NCBI GenBank assembly: GCA_032718565.1
Contig: JAVGVS010000017.1
Span: 4,037,899-4,101,898 of the forward strand
Reading direction: 5' to 3'
Source: Distichodus sexfasciatus
Lineage: Eukaryota > Chordata > Actinopteri > Characiformes > Distichodontidae
Length of the DNA stretch: 64,000 bases
The notes beneath the pieces are model-generated. The model was given only the letters and a program-made list of their open reading frames with translations. It searched no databases and was not told where the DNA came from. This document shows positions 35,750 to 46,506 of this stretch, piece by piece (positions within the stretch are counted from its first letter, which is position 1; every line of letters begins with the position of its first letter). Both the position numbers and the translations under genes were made by a program.

Positions 35750-36130
35750 TGACGTTATCCTGTTCTCTGTTGATATGGCCGACAATACCGCCGTCCGTTT
35801 TGCTGCTCAAGGAGAGTGCAAGTTTGACCACGACCTTTGCTTGCATCTCACATGGTCTCTCTCTCTCTCTCTCTGTCCTCTCACTCTCACTCTCACCTCT
35901 GGCAGGCCCCTGGCTTTCTGCATTGTTTGGAGCATTCTCTGGCACGGAGCCGACAGCCTCGGGGGCTTTCGCAGGCCAAGCTCAACTGAGCCTAAGCCTG
36001 AACAATGATAAATGATAATAACCGGCGGGGAATAGAGAGATCAGCCTATTCATGCAAACAATAACAATCCCCCCCACCAACCCACCCCACTCCACACCCG
36101 ACATAACCCCTCTGATACAACTAGCAGCAT
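35750..36130. promoter_or_regulatory. candidate conserved non-coding island
   Basis: Mostly unique DNA around a CT run (35855-35873), with AATGATAAATGATAATAACC and TATTCATGCAAACAATAAC (octamer- and forkhead-like words). A 40-bp piece at 35790-35830 resembles 41263-41303. Confidence 0.3.
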
Positions 36131-36329
36131 GGGACGGTGGGGTGGGGGAAGAGGAAAATATTTCAGGTATCCGTAAACAGGTGTCCATTCTGAAAACCTA
36201 CTATAAAATGTTTGTGTGAACAAGAAAGCTACACAAGCACGACATGTAGCGAAATGTACCCTGATCGTTCAAGACAAAGAAACTGACATAAGAAGAAACC
36301 TTACGAGAAACTAAATCTAAAGAATAAAA

Positions 36330-36535
36330 AGAGAGATTCGTTCACTCAATATCCCAACCACTGAACCCCCTTTCAATGGAGCCTGTCCCGGCAACTCCCG
36401 GGCGCAAGGTGGGGACCAACCCTGGGTAGCCACCAGCACACCGCAGGGCACACACACACTCATACAATCACACTCTCACTCACACCTCCCAGGGCCAATT
36501 CGGAGTTGCCAATTAACCTGGATTCTGTAGATACA
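36330..36535 (-). mobile_element. SINE family C, partial reverse copy
   Basis: Tail-first wording (TCAATATCCCAACCACTGAA) leads to GGCCAATTCGGAGTTGCCAA, the reverse of the family's AACTGGCGACTC segment. The tRNA-like head is missing. Confidence 0.7.
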
Positions 36536-36600
36536 CGTCGATGAAACGCCCAAATGTATTATAAATATGTGTTTATAAACATACATGTAAACAGGTCCTT
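36525..36600. mobile_element. end fragment of the GGCTTGTTTACACG MITE
   Basis: GTATTATAAATATGTGTTTA followed by ACATGTAAACAGGTCCTT resembles the right arm of 8801-9231. Confidence 0.5.
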
Positions 36601-36714
36601 CGTTAGGAAAACAGTATTTAAGTCAAGTAATTAATTTAAGCATAACAGAATAATCTCAGTCTCCTCCTCACACAGAAATGCACAACTTAGTAACTAAAAA
36701 CAGGTGTGGGATCG

Positions 36715-36800
36715 GAACTCGGGATTGGCCGATACCCAAAGCCCGAGTATCGGCATCGGTATCGGAACTGAAAAAAGCTGGATCAGTGCATCTCTAATCA
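36715..36800 (-). mobile_element. MITE family D, single end
   Basis: GGTATCGGAACTGAAAAAAG then GCTGGATCAGTGCATCTCTAA, the inverse of the left end at 14755. Confidence 0.7.
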
Positions 36801-37051
36801 ATACCGACATTAAGACGCTCTAATCGATGACATCCATAACGGTTATACTGATTATTATTTTAAGGTTAATACTTTACCAGTATGTACTGTCCCCTTAAAA
36901 ACATCCACATCCACAAAACAGCCGTGTCCTGACGGTGTGTTATATTTGTGTGCGCTTCCATTAATTATTCTAAAATCACAAATCTTTGCGACCTTGCAAA
37001 TCTTTCATCGATAAATGAAAGTCCCAGCTTTAACAGTTCAGCATATTTGGA

Positions 37052-37275
37052 AGTGAGTTAGTAAATATTTGACTTTGTGAACACAGCACAGCACAAATGT
37101 GACCTCTGCATCTGACCCATCTTTTAAGAAGCAGTGGGCAGCTGACATGGGCAGCAGTGCTTGGGGACGGTACCTTGCTCATGAGTACCTCAGTGGTAAC
37201 TGTTCCGGTCTGGGATTCGAACTGATGACCGTCTGATCACGGGGCGAACACCCTACCCATTATGCCACCATCTGC
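37052..37275 (-). mobile_element. SINE family A, reverse orientation
   Basis: GACCCATCTTTTAAGAAGCA, then the reverse B box (GGGATTCGAACTG) and reverse head (CCCTACCCATTATGCCACCA). Confidence 0.85.
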
Positions 37276-37429
37276 ACAAATCAGTACAAATCTTATCAAG
37301 ATTAAGCATATCAAGGTACCGGTGATATCGATTTTGTGATCAGCCCAAGCACCTCAGAACTCATTCATCGTCGCCCAACCAAGATACGTGACCATTAGTG
37401 TTTCATCACAGCGCCATGACAATCAAGTA

Positions 37430-37790
37430 TTTCATCTGAAGTTCTGTGATGGCCTGTGTCCATCTAAACGCAGTTCAAACGGCTGACCCCCGGGTCGGAA
37501 GGTCAGAATTTCTGCGATGTCAGCATGAGGAACGACCACACATTCTCCATCCGTAGTTTATCCTCGCACCCAAAGCTCTTTCCTGGCGCCTTGTTAACAT
37601 CAACACAATGCTCTCTGCATACCAGCGCAGCTTAGACCTGTTTACGTGAGAAAGCTGCTTCTGACATTCGTGCACGTGAGGCCAAAGGTACAATGCCTAA
37701 TCTTATCGGGACAGCGACCCGGCTTGAGAGCCAGCGAGAGGTTTTGCGGAAGAAGCTGGAAATAACCAGTGAGAGAGAAGAAGCGGACGG
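37430..37790. promoter_or_regulatory. repeat-poor island with clustered nuclear-receptor half-sites
   Basis: Within 37472-37505 are AGTTCA, TGACCC, GGGTCG and AGGTCA. The last two are 2 bp apart (a DR2-like repeat with one mismatch). The rest is unique and balanced in composition. Candidate enhancer by motif only. Confidence 0.35.
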
Positions 37791-38179
37791 AGGCACTTAA
37801 GCACCGCTATCTGCGCCAGAGCCGTGCCAACGCGAGGAGGAAAAAGACAGAAGCGTCACTCAACATGAGGGTCTGCTAGGACGGTGATGATAAGGATTAT
37901 CGGTGCTCGGAGCAGCGGAAGAGCAGCTCCCGGCGTCTCGCGCTGGCCGTGTTCCTGTTGAAACAGCGGCTGTGCAAGTCAAAGGTTATCCGTGGAGGTT
38001 ATCTAGGAAGCTGCCGACGTCTAGCGCTGGGTTCAAACATGACAGTCAGAAAAGAAAGCAAGGTGGAAAACGTGTTGTCAATCAGCAACTTTTATCCACA
38101 AAATGCGTCTGTTAGCCCCACATTCCAAACGAGATTAAAAAAAAAACATCAATGGGAAGATTTGGGACCTGATGCTGGG

Positions 38180-39232
38180 GACAGGCCGACCCACATTTTT
38201 TCAGTTCTGATACGACTGCGATACACAGCTGCCGATACCATCTCTCTTTTTACTTTAAAATTATTATAAGGGATTTAGACTCGTTTCTGGGACAGAACTA
38301 CATTTTTGACACGATGGCGTTCCACAAAATAACGCGACGAACACTCGTCCCGGAATTAATAGTGAAAATATCAAGTAAACGACTGCATCGTGAGTAGAAC
38401 GTTGGTTGTTTTTGTTATTTATCAGCTAAAATATAAGTTTTGTCTGTAATAAAGGGGAAGATTTGACTGAACTGGAACGCTTTAGTGAATGTTGGAGTTC
38501 CCTGTGAGAGACGCTCACGCTAACAAATACAGCATGTGTTGTCATTTGTGTTTTTACGCAGTTACTTCAGTTTTTGTGCACGGAATTATTCACATACAGA
38601 GGAATCAATATAATGTCCAGTGAGTTGAAAGTCTTGTGATTTTGACGGTATGAGTGTGGTTTCTGAAAGTTAAAGGGATTAAAACACTAATTAAAAGTTG
38701 TGTATTGCTGTGTGAGGAGGAGACTGGGATTGTTCTGTAATGTATAAGAAAATATTTGGCTTAAATACTGTTTAAAACAATGTAATAATTACACATCCAT
38801 ATGTATATTCTAAATTATTTATTATTAAAATAACATCTAAAAAAATATTCATTTAAACAGAGCTGTGTAATTTCGTGACGGTCCCTAACCCTGCGGCTGT
38901 AAAACCAACGGGAACGCGGAGATTGCAAGCGAGAGCTGGTGTTGTTGAGGAAATGAAACAGTGTAATCGTGTGATTTTGGGGTTGTACTGTGTTGCGTTG
39001 CTTGTTCTGCTCATTGTCATATCAATATGTAGGAATTAGCACGAATGTCAATCAATAAACTAGCTTTACCGTGGTGCCACTAATTATACGCAAAACTAAT
39101 TATATGCGAGTGCATACGCACTACACTTCAATATGATCGGCTCCACTGATTGGCCCAATGCCACTGATACCCAATCCAGCTCTTTGAGTCGTTATCGGAT
39201 CCGATCCATGTATCAGATCAGTGCATTCCGGC
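38180..39232. mobile_element. MITE family D, long copy
   Basis: The left end is decayed (TTTTTTCAGTTCTGATACGA) and the right end (TCCATGTATCAGATCAGTGC) is clear. The interior includes the shared core (about 38391-38495) and the GATTGCAAGCGAGAGCTGGT block. Confidence 0.75.
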
Positions 39233-39469
39233 TTAGAAGATGACAGAAAGCCCAAAAAGAAAAGACTTTGCATTACTCAAACACAGAGCTGACGGGAACA
39301 GAATAAAACCAGTCCAACTGTACGGCTGTTTTAACTTGCCGGAGTCAGGGCAGTTCATTTCGAGGACCCACCTGTCAGTTCCAAACAAAAACCAGACCAA
39401 CGCTGGGGGGAGAGAGAGAGAGAGAAAACGCTAAATGAGCAAGACTGTCCTATAGTGGGTTATATAATT

Positions 39470-39640
39470 ACATTATGGACAACGCAGGCCTCCGAGCTCA
39501 GGACTAAACGATGGGGAATCTGGAGATTTCGGCACGGCAGAAGGCCTGACCCATATTACTCTGGCAGAATGAGAGTCGTGACCTGATTATGCGGATTATT
39601 CATGGCAGAATATTACTTACTCCAAAGTCAACAAAACACA
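39470..39640. promoter_or_regulatory. candidate conserved non-coding island
   Basis: Unique sequence with CCCATATTACTCTGGCAGAA and ATTATTCATGGCAGAATATT between MITEs. Enhancer-like texture only. Confidence 0.25.
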
Positions 39641-39804
39641 GACAAAAAAAAGGCATAATGAGCACAAAATAGCAAAACTCTTTTTCTCCTGCCCATTTCT
39701 GGAACTCTGAAACATTACATCTGCTGAAATATGAACATTTGGCCTCGTTTACCAATACTTTAAGTTTTCTCTTCAATTTGCCTAAGACTGATCTTCAGCA
39801 GTTG

Positions 39805-40060
39805 TACACTACCAGTCAAAAGTTTGGACACACCTTCCCATTCAATGTTTTTTCTTTATTTTCATTACTATTTACATTGAAGATTCTCACTAAAGGCATC
39901 AAAACTATGAATGAACTAAAGGCTATATGACCCAGAAGGAGAGTGATGGAGTCCTGCGCCAGATGGCCTGGCCTCCACAGTCACCTGACCAAACCTAATC
40001 GAGATGGTTAGGGATGAGATGGACCGCAGAGTGAAGGCAAAAGGGCCAACATCCTATATC
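39805..40060 (+). pseudogene. Tc1/mariner-type transposon relic
   Basis: The terminal region ACCAGTCAAAAGTTTGGACA (39811-39830) and the following ATTCTCACTAAAGGCATCAA are typical of fish Tc1-like elements. From about 39930 there is a fragment of the transposase around its last catalytic block (reading ...VLRQMAWPPQSPD), after which a single-base loss breaks the frame. Most of the coding region and the other end are gone. It runs straight into an inverted SINE C at 40068. Confidence 0.8.
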
Positions 40061-40067
40061 CTATATG

Positions 40068-40240
40068 GCATGCTTTTGGACTGTGGGGGGAAACCGGACC
40101 ACCCGGAGGAAACCCAGGCGACCACGGGGTGAGCATGCAAACTCCACCCAGAATGGCCCCACGGCCGAGCCGGGCCTCGAACCCAGGACCTTCTTGCTGC
40201 GAGGCAGCAGCGCTGACCACTGCGCCACCATGCCTACTTC
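40068..40240 (-). mobile_element. SINE family C, reverse orientation
   Basis: GGACTGTGGGGGGAAACCGG, then the reverse B box (CCTCGAACCCAGGA) and reverse head (CACTGCGCCACCATGCC). Confidence 0.85.
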
Positions 40241-40244
40241 GTTT

Positions 40245-40595
40245 AAACACTTAATCCTGCGGCACTAAAACCATCAGAAACACAGAGATTGCGAGCGAGA
40301 GCTGGTGTTGTTAAGGAAGTTAACCAGTATAATCAAGTGATTTGCTTTTGGGGTGGTAGTGTGTTGCGTTTCTTGTTCTGCTCATTGTCATATCAATATG
40401 TAGGAATTAGCGTGAATGTCGAACAATAAACCAGCTTTACCGCAGTGCCACTTGCCATCCATAACGAGTTGTGGGTGCGCACATTTACAGATCGGCTCCA
40501 CAGATCAGCCCAATGCCCCCGATACCCGATCCAGCTGTTTGACTCTTTATCGGACCGATATCCCATCCACGTATCGGATCGGTGCCATGTCTAAA
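40245..40595. mobile_element. MITE family D, 5' truncated
   Basis: It starts inside the element (GCGGCACTAAAACCATCAGA) and ends CACGTATCGGATCGGTGCC. It abuts the inverted SINE C. Confidence 0.75.
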
Positions 40596-41150
40596 GAATA
40601 CAATGATGAAAGCCTGAAAACGGTAGGGTTTGACAAACTTCTGCTAAAGAAAATCTGCTGCATGAGGTCCATGGACACTAAGAGACCTTTATTAAGCGTA
40701 TTTTCCATTCTTTTTTTTTAAAGTTCAGTCTCGTGGGTATATATCTGCCTTAGGTCACCGCAGCAAGACTCTGTGCTGGAGCCCCAACGAGGCTCAGTGA
40801 GGTGTTATCAGGTTTTCCTTGCTGGGTTAGAAAGCTGCATCAGAAGCGAGTGAAAACAGCCGTCTTCCTGGGGCCACTCCGTCTGAGGAGCTCCAGCCGC
40901 AGCCTGAGGAAGGAGTGGCCCCAAACTCACCTTCCTGTACTGGGCAGACAAGCAGGAGTTATCAGCAGGGCAGTGGTGTGCTGGAACAGTCACACGGTCC
41001 GTGCATCTTGGAATAGTTTGAAGCTAACGAGCTGCAAAGCAAGCGCCTCTTCGAGAATGTCAGAAAAAGACTGGGCAAGGTCAATGAACAGATCACTCAG
41101 ATTTTGCAACCTTTTTCTGGAGATTGTCGCGGCCTAAAATGTCTGATTTT

Positions 41151-41171
41151 CAAAAAAAAAAAAAAAAAAAA
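41151..41171. repeat. poly(A) run
   Basis: About 19-20 consecutive A. It could be a retroposon tail, though no matching element body was recognised to its left. Confidence 0.8.
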
Positions 41172-41369
41172 GCAAAGAAAGTTGTGTTTTTAGGCGTTTT
41201 GTTGCAATAAAGTTGCGAGAGGAAGTCAAAGTTGCGGAAAAATTTGATAATCCTCCCATCCGTTTTGCTCCTCAAAAGAGTCCAATCTGACCATTTATTG
41301 AATAAAATCAGACCAAAATGCAATGATAAACGTCCTCAAACTCAAACCTACAGCATCAACCCCGGAGAA

Positions 41370-41580
41370 CAATAATAGGCAACAATTTGTCAGCGAGCGA
41401 TGACGGCTGCTACAATACCCGCGTTAATAGGGTGACGCAGGCTCGGCGGATCAGGTGCTGTACGCGGTGTAATGGTTTCAGGGTCAGAAGGGGAAAGGGA
41501 TCCCCTTCTGTAAGGCTGCTGACTTTGTTTTGACACTTGTTTAGCGGAGTTGCAGACTGTAATTCATGGATGTTTGACAG
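41370..41580. promoter_or_regulatory. candidate conserved non-coding island
   Basis: Non-repetitive sequence with CCGCGTTAATAGGGTGACGC and CTGTAATTCATGGATGTTTG between copies of the triplicated block. Confidence 0.25.
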
Positions 41581-42549
41581 AGAGAGTATGAATTAGCCTG
41601 GGGAAGACGTGGCCTCCCTCTCACCTTCCTGTCTATTCAGACGAGGCAGAGTTATCGCGAGGGCAACGGTGTGACAGAGCGGTCAGAGCCGAGCGCCGGT
41701 CAAGGAGCTCCAAACTGAGACCACTTAAGTACCACTAGATTTGGGAACGGTGAAAAAAAATTGGAACAGGTCAGCAAGACTTGGCACACGATCGTACACC
41801 GTGTTGGGAAGTATTGGTTACCAAACTGTGAGGCAACAGGTCTCCCTCTTCAGGTGTGCCAACCAGACGAGTAGAGAAGGGAAGCGCGAGGAAACGTGCG
41901 GCACCAGAAAGCAAACGTGTGTACCGAGGCGCTCCTGTTTGCTTAGGCGGTTTTGAGGAACTGCTGGTAATTAATAAGTGCTTGACACAGGGGACTATGA
42001 ATTAACTTGGGGAAGACGTGGCCTCCGTCTCACCTTCCTGTCCATTCAGACAAGGCAGAGTTATCGCCGAGGCAACAGCATGCTGGAACGGTCAAGAGGC
42101 GTGTTGTGGTCACGAGTGTCCGAAATGGGAGCGAAGAATCAGAACAGCGAGGAACAACACAGCGTCGGGCATAGGGCTGCAAGAACTAATCAATGAAATA
42201 GATCAATACTGATTATTAAGATTAATTATCAGTTCATTTAATAATTAGTTGGGTCTACGTTATTACACACACACGTACAGTGGCTACCCCCTAATGTGGG
42301 GGCAGTAAAGCAGCATTAAGCTGGACACCGACCGCCATAAGAGAAGAATAAGAAGGAGACGACCATCGTTCTACTCACAATTACAGCCAGTTACTTGATA
42401 TTTTCAGTGATTATTCCGTGGTGGGTCCACCGTGTTATCGGGACGTGACTCTCATGTGGACCGCCATCGTGCGCAAAAATTTAGTTCTCTCCCAGAAATG
42501 AGTCTAAACTGGCCAAAAATGGCCAAAACTTCAATATTTCTTCATTTTG

Positions 42550-42775
42550 GGGCAGTTGGTGGCGTAACGGTAGGGTGTTCGCCCCGTGATCAGAAGGTCG
42601 CAGGTTCGAATCCAGGGCTGGTAAAGTTACCACTGAGGCACTTATGAGCAAGGTACTGTCCCCAAGCACTGCTCCTCGGGCGCTTGTTAGCTGCCACTGC
42701 TCCTTCACGGATGGGTGAAACATTTCATTGTGGTGCTGTGCTGTGGTGTCTTCACAATGACAATCACTCACTTTC
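42550..42775 (+). mobile_element. SINE family A, full length with intact A and B boxes
   Basis: Head GGCAGTTGGTGGCGTAACGG, B box GGTTCGAATCC near 42604, body with CACTTATGAGCAAGGTACTG, and tail TCTTCACAATGACAATCACT. One of the best-preserved copies here. Confidence 0.9.
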
Positions 42776-42839
42776 ATATTTTCAATCAATCAGAATTTTT
42801 TCCCCCCATTTCATAATGTTAGAGAGTAAAAAATAAATA

Positions 42840-43486
42840 TGTGACCCTCCACGGCAAAACTAGTCGCTTGTCGCAACGGAGGTTTCCGAGAAAAACGACC
42901 GTTAATGTTGCATGGGGTAAAATTTTGGATTTTTTGTTTTTAGTGTTTTGAAACAGTGGAAGGTCTCTACTGCACTGTTGCGAATAAATTTTGCTGAAAA
43001 ACTTACCCTTTCCATCCTAAAAACGTGACTTTCTTGAGGTGAGGAATTCAATTCCAGCAGAATGTTAAAAGTTTCTGTTTTGACCGCTCTACTTCAATAT
43101 TTACGGTAAATCCACTCGTTGACTAGCGTGAAGATATTTCTCCGGAATCCATCTTCGTCTCCCGAGTTCAGTTAACCTAACGCAGGTAGGCTATCCGTGT
43201 GGCTGTGAATGCAGCGTAGGATACAGTAAATACAAACGTAGCCGCGACCGCACCGAGCGTCTGTGAGTGCTACGTCGATAGTCAACTTCAAAGGCAGATT
43301 TCTCTGTTTCTCACTTGGCGTGACAGGAGAAACCCAACTCCTTTGCATGTTGATATCTCAGTCATATGTTGACTGATTCATTCGATGTAGGTATCGTTTC
43401 GAAGGTTGATTTATGCCCTTTCATGAAAACATAACTCAATTTTGAAAATTTGCGACAAGCGACTGGTTTTGCCGTGGAGGGTCACA
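42840..43486. mobile_element. MITE family F, copy 2 (best preserved)
   Basis: The terminal inverted repeats (TGTGACCCTCCACGGCAAAA and continuing CTAGTCGCTTGTCGCA) match at both ends over about 36 bp with one difference. Length is 647 bp. It lacks coding sequence, and the target-site duplication is ambiguous. Confidence 0.9.
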
Positions 43487-44139
43487 TGTAGAAAAATAGA
43501 AACACAGTTTGGTTTAATAAAAAGTGCTGGAAATGATTTTTTTTCTTTTTATCCGATGAATAATTGATTAATAATCAGCATATTAATCGAATAACAAAAT
43601 AATCGTTAGTTGCATCAAAGTGCCAAACGGACTTTAGTGTCTTAATACGTGAAGGCAAAAAGTTATACAGCTGCTGCTACTGCTGCTGCTACTGATGAAG
43701 GCACAGATGATGCATGAGGAGGTTGTTAAAGTGAAAAAGTTTTACACATAAAACTGAAAGTGAAACCAGGTGACAAGTTCAACAAGCGATGTGTGAAAGC
43801 GCCAATCCTCAAAAGCAACGTTGTCCTGGGACGAGGCTGACATTAAGAAATGAAAGCACCGATGCTTCTAAAAACGAGAGAGAATATTTGGTTAATGTTT
43901 CCAGGAACTGGGACTTTGGTCAAGGGAGTATTCACTGACTTATAACGAGATCCTACAAAAAGAGGACTTACTGGAAACGGGGATAAATGAACCAGCTCAG
44001 GTGAAAGCAGAAAGATGATGGTGTGTGTGTGTATGTGCAGATCCGACTGGACGGTAAAGCGCCGTAGCATTACTTTCGCGAATCTCCTGCCCTTTCACAG
44101 AACATCAATAAAGGTATAATCAAATAATCTGAATGGTTT

Positions 44140-44980
44140 TTATGAGGCATTGCAGCACCATCTCTGTGGACATGAACTCCACACAGCCCTTGCGCTGAGG
44201 GTCATCGAAAGGCTACTAACCAAATTCCACTTACTCACGATCACCCCAGCATGAAGATAAACAGATAAACAAATGCCAGAAAAAGAATAAGGGGAGAGAG
44301 GGAGAGGGAGGAGGAAAGAGAGAAGGACAGACCAAGTGAATACAATGAGGTCAAGCTGGTGCTTGTCGTCCCATTTGGAATTCACCAAAAACCTATTTGC
44401 AGTTCTAAATGGCAGCAGAATCGGCATTTGCAAATGACCTACAACACATCAGGCTTTCCAGTAAGAGGGCAATGAGGGTTGAAATTAAGGTCATAAAGAG
44501 GTAAAACGGCTAAAATCATTTCTCCATCGGCCCTTAATCGGACACAGAAGATTTTCAGAAGGAAAGAAGCGGGGGGTGGGGGGGGGGGGGGAATGAAAGG
44601 CAAAGAAAGACGGGACCCCGAGGTTGTATATAAGCACAATCTTTTCATCTGGGGGTCTAAAAGGGAAAGCAGGCTCAGGTATCCCGAGCGGTCGACAGTC
44701 GACGTGGTACTAAGGAAATTTCATAACATTCACGGTTGATACAGAGGAAGGGTTTGGGGTGAAGGAGGAGGGAAGCAAGCAGAGTGTAATAGAAGGAGTA
44801 TCATCCCCCCACTGTCCCCCAATAACCTAGACTCTCCGCTTAAGGCTCAGACCCCCCTTCCGCAGCACTGAGCCGACTATGATGCGATGTTAGAAGGAGA
44901 GCGAGGGGCTCAGACTCGAGATCCTGCCTGACTCCCTGCCTGGACAGCAGCCAAGGTTACTTGGGGGTCAGCACTTTGTC
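44140..44980. promoter_or_regulatory. repeat-poor intronic island
   Basis: About 0.8 kb of unique, purine-rich DNA apart from a poly(G) run (44573-44592). Contains an imperfect DR5 (AGGTCA, 5 bp, AGGTAA; 44488-44504). No coding sequence is recognised. Confidence 0.3.
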
Positions 44981-45018
44981 TCCCTTTATGTGTACACGTA
45001 TTACACACAGCTCCACCA

Positions 45019-45041
45019 TGCAACCCCCCCCCCCCCCCCCC
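45019..45041. repeat. poly(C) run
   Basis: About 20 consecutive C bases. Such runs are prone to sequencing-length errors. Confidence 0.9.
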
Positions 45042-45973
45042 AATCCTGCCAATTCTCAGAGACGGAAGAGAGGAAAGAGAGAGAGAGTCAGGCTTATCGT
45101 CCGTTGGCTCCTGGGAAACGCGAGCAGGGTCGGCCGGAGGCCACTTGACTGTCCCTCCCCTTCTTCTCTCTTACTTTGTCTCTCTCCCTTTTCACGGCAG
45201 GACAGAGAGACAGGAGGAAGCCTTTAGAAAGTGATTACACCTGGTCTGGTTCTGGCTGTTAAGTACAGGAAGGTCAGCCAGCGTGCGCCGGGGGCAGGAC
45301 GAGTTCACCGCCCCCACACGTCACACGCTTGTCTTTCTGTGCAGCAGACTCCACCCTTCTCTCCCTACGATCCCCACCTCCTCCTCCTCCACTTCTTCTC
45401 CTCATATCCCCTCAGCTTTATCGATCACCCACAGACTGAAGTTACCGGCATGATTAGGAAGTCCCAGTGCAGATACCAAAGTAAACACTAATGCCCTATC
45501 CAGTCTTTGTGCTGCACAGTCGGTTTTACATCACCCACTGAAGCGCATAATAGGAATCTTAAACTAACTTAACGGAATCATGGGATATATTCGGTCAACC
45601 AGAACGTCAACCGAACGCCATGCAAATGCGATAGCGTTTCGTCTGGATTTCAGCAGAAATTGACGCCAGAAAAACATTGCATGCAGTGTTTATTTGACGC
45701 CATCCCGACGCGCAGCCGACTGAACGCAGTGTGGATGCTCTGATTCACTCCAACGAGCAGAACAACGGTCAGTGTATAGTTTGCACTTGCCTGACGCCAC
45801 GACCGCCAGAAAAACGCCTGATTCTGACGATCGTGCGGACTGGACTGGGCCTTAGTGTTGAGAGGCAGCATTTTACTTCACCAGCTTACAGCATCTTCAT
45901 CACAGTTCTCTACTCCTGCAAGTTCTCTACTCTACATGCATGTAAGAGGTGACCCAAGGTAATATAATATTAC

Positions 45974-45975
<2 letters not shown>

Positions 45976-46010
<35 letters not shown>

Positions 46011-46012
46011 TT
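45976..46012. repeat. TTA microsatellite
   Basis: About 12 TTA units. Confidence 0.95.
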
Positions 46013-46214
46013 TGGAAATTCTTGACAGTGATTTGACTGGGTTAATAATCATAGGAACCACTCCCCTGAGCAAGACTCCTAACTCAGTTATTCTATAATT
46101 GAGACATGGAAGTTACTTGAATAAGAGCGGCTTGCTCCATGCCATAAACATCAATATATAAGTGAGTGAACGTTTAAAAGTAGGTTCAAGTAATCGCAAG
46201 TAGTCTTAGTACAA

Positions 46215-46320
46215 AAATAGTGAAAGTGATTATGTGTCACAGGAACACAGCAAACAGTGCACCACCATCATTTAAATGTGACTTTCTGCCATTGACCCAT
46301 AATGGGTCAACTGAATCGAA
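46215..46320 (-). mobile_element. SINE family A, tail fragment, reverse orientation
   Basis: GTGAAAGTGATTATGTGTCA followed by ACAGTGCACCACCATCA and TTGACCCATAATGGGTC. Confidence 0.65.
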
Positions 46321-46506
46321 AGTGCAGATCATATACAAATATACTCAAATATGCAATAATACACAAGAATGAGAATAACAGCAATAGTTTGTGTAAGAAT
46401 AAGAAAAATAATGTGTGCACATGTAAAATGTTAGGCTGGACATTATCAGTTGCTACTTGGCCAATCTAATACCAATCAATACCAGGTAATTGAAAAAACT
46501 CCGTTT

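Larger units (their letters stand above)
40900..42115. repeat. three diverged direct copies of a block of about 100 bp
   Basis: Copies at about 40905-40995, 41590-41695 and 41995-42110 share the order CTCACCTTCCTGT, a CAGAC[A/G]AGGCAGAG-like segment, GTTATC and a GGAAC[A/G]GTCA-like end. The second and third also share GGGGAAGACGTGGCCTCC. The origin is unknown. Confidence 0.6.
42172..43617. mobile_element. MITE family K carrying SINE A and MITE F insertions
   Basis: Left end TAGGGCTGCAAGAACTAATC and right end (inverse) AATAATCGTTAGTTGCATC. Inside are SINE A (42550-42775) and a full family F copy (42840-43486). An inverted part of the shared core is at about 42365-42500. Confidence 0.7.

Noticed and set aside
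42550..42775. A tRNA gene at the intact A and B boxes
   Set aside because: The boxes belong to a SINE with body and tail, present in many copies, and no full cloverleaf was seen.
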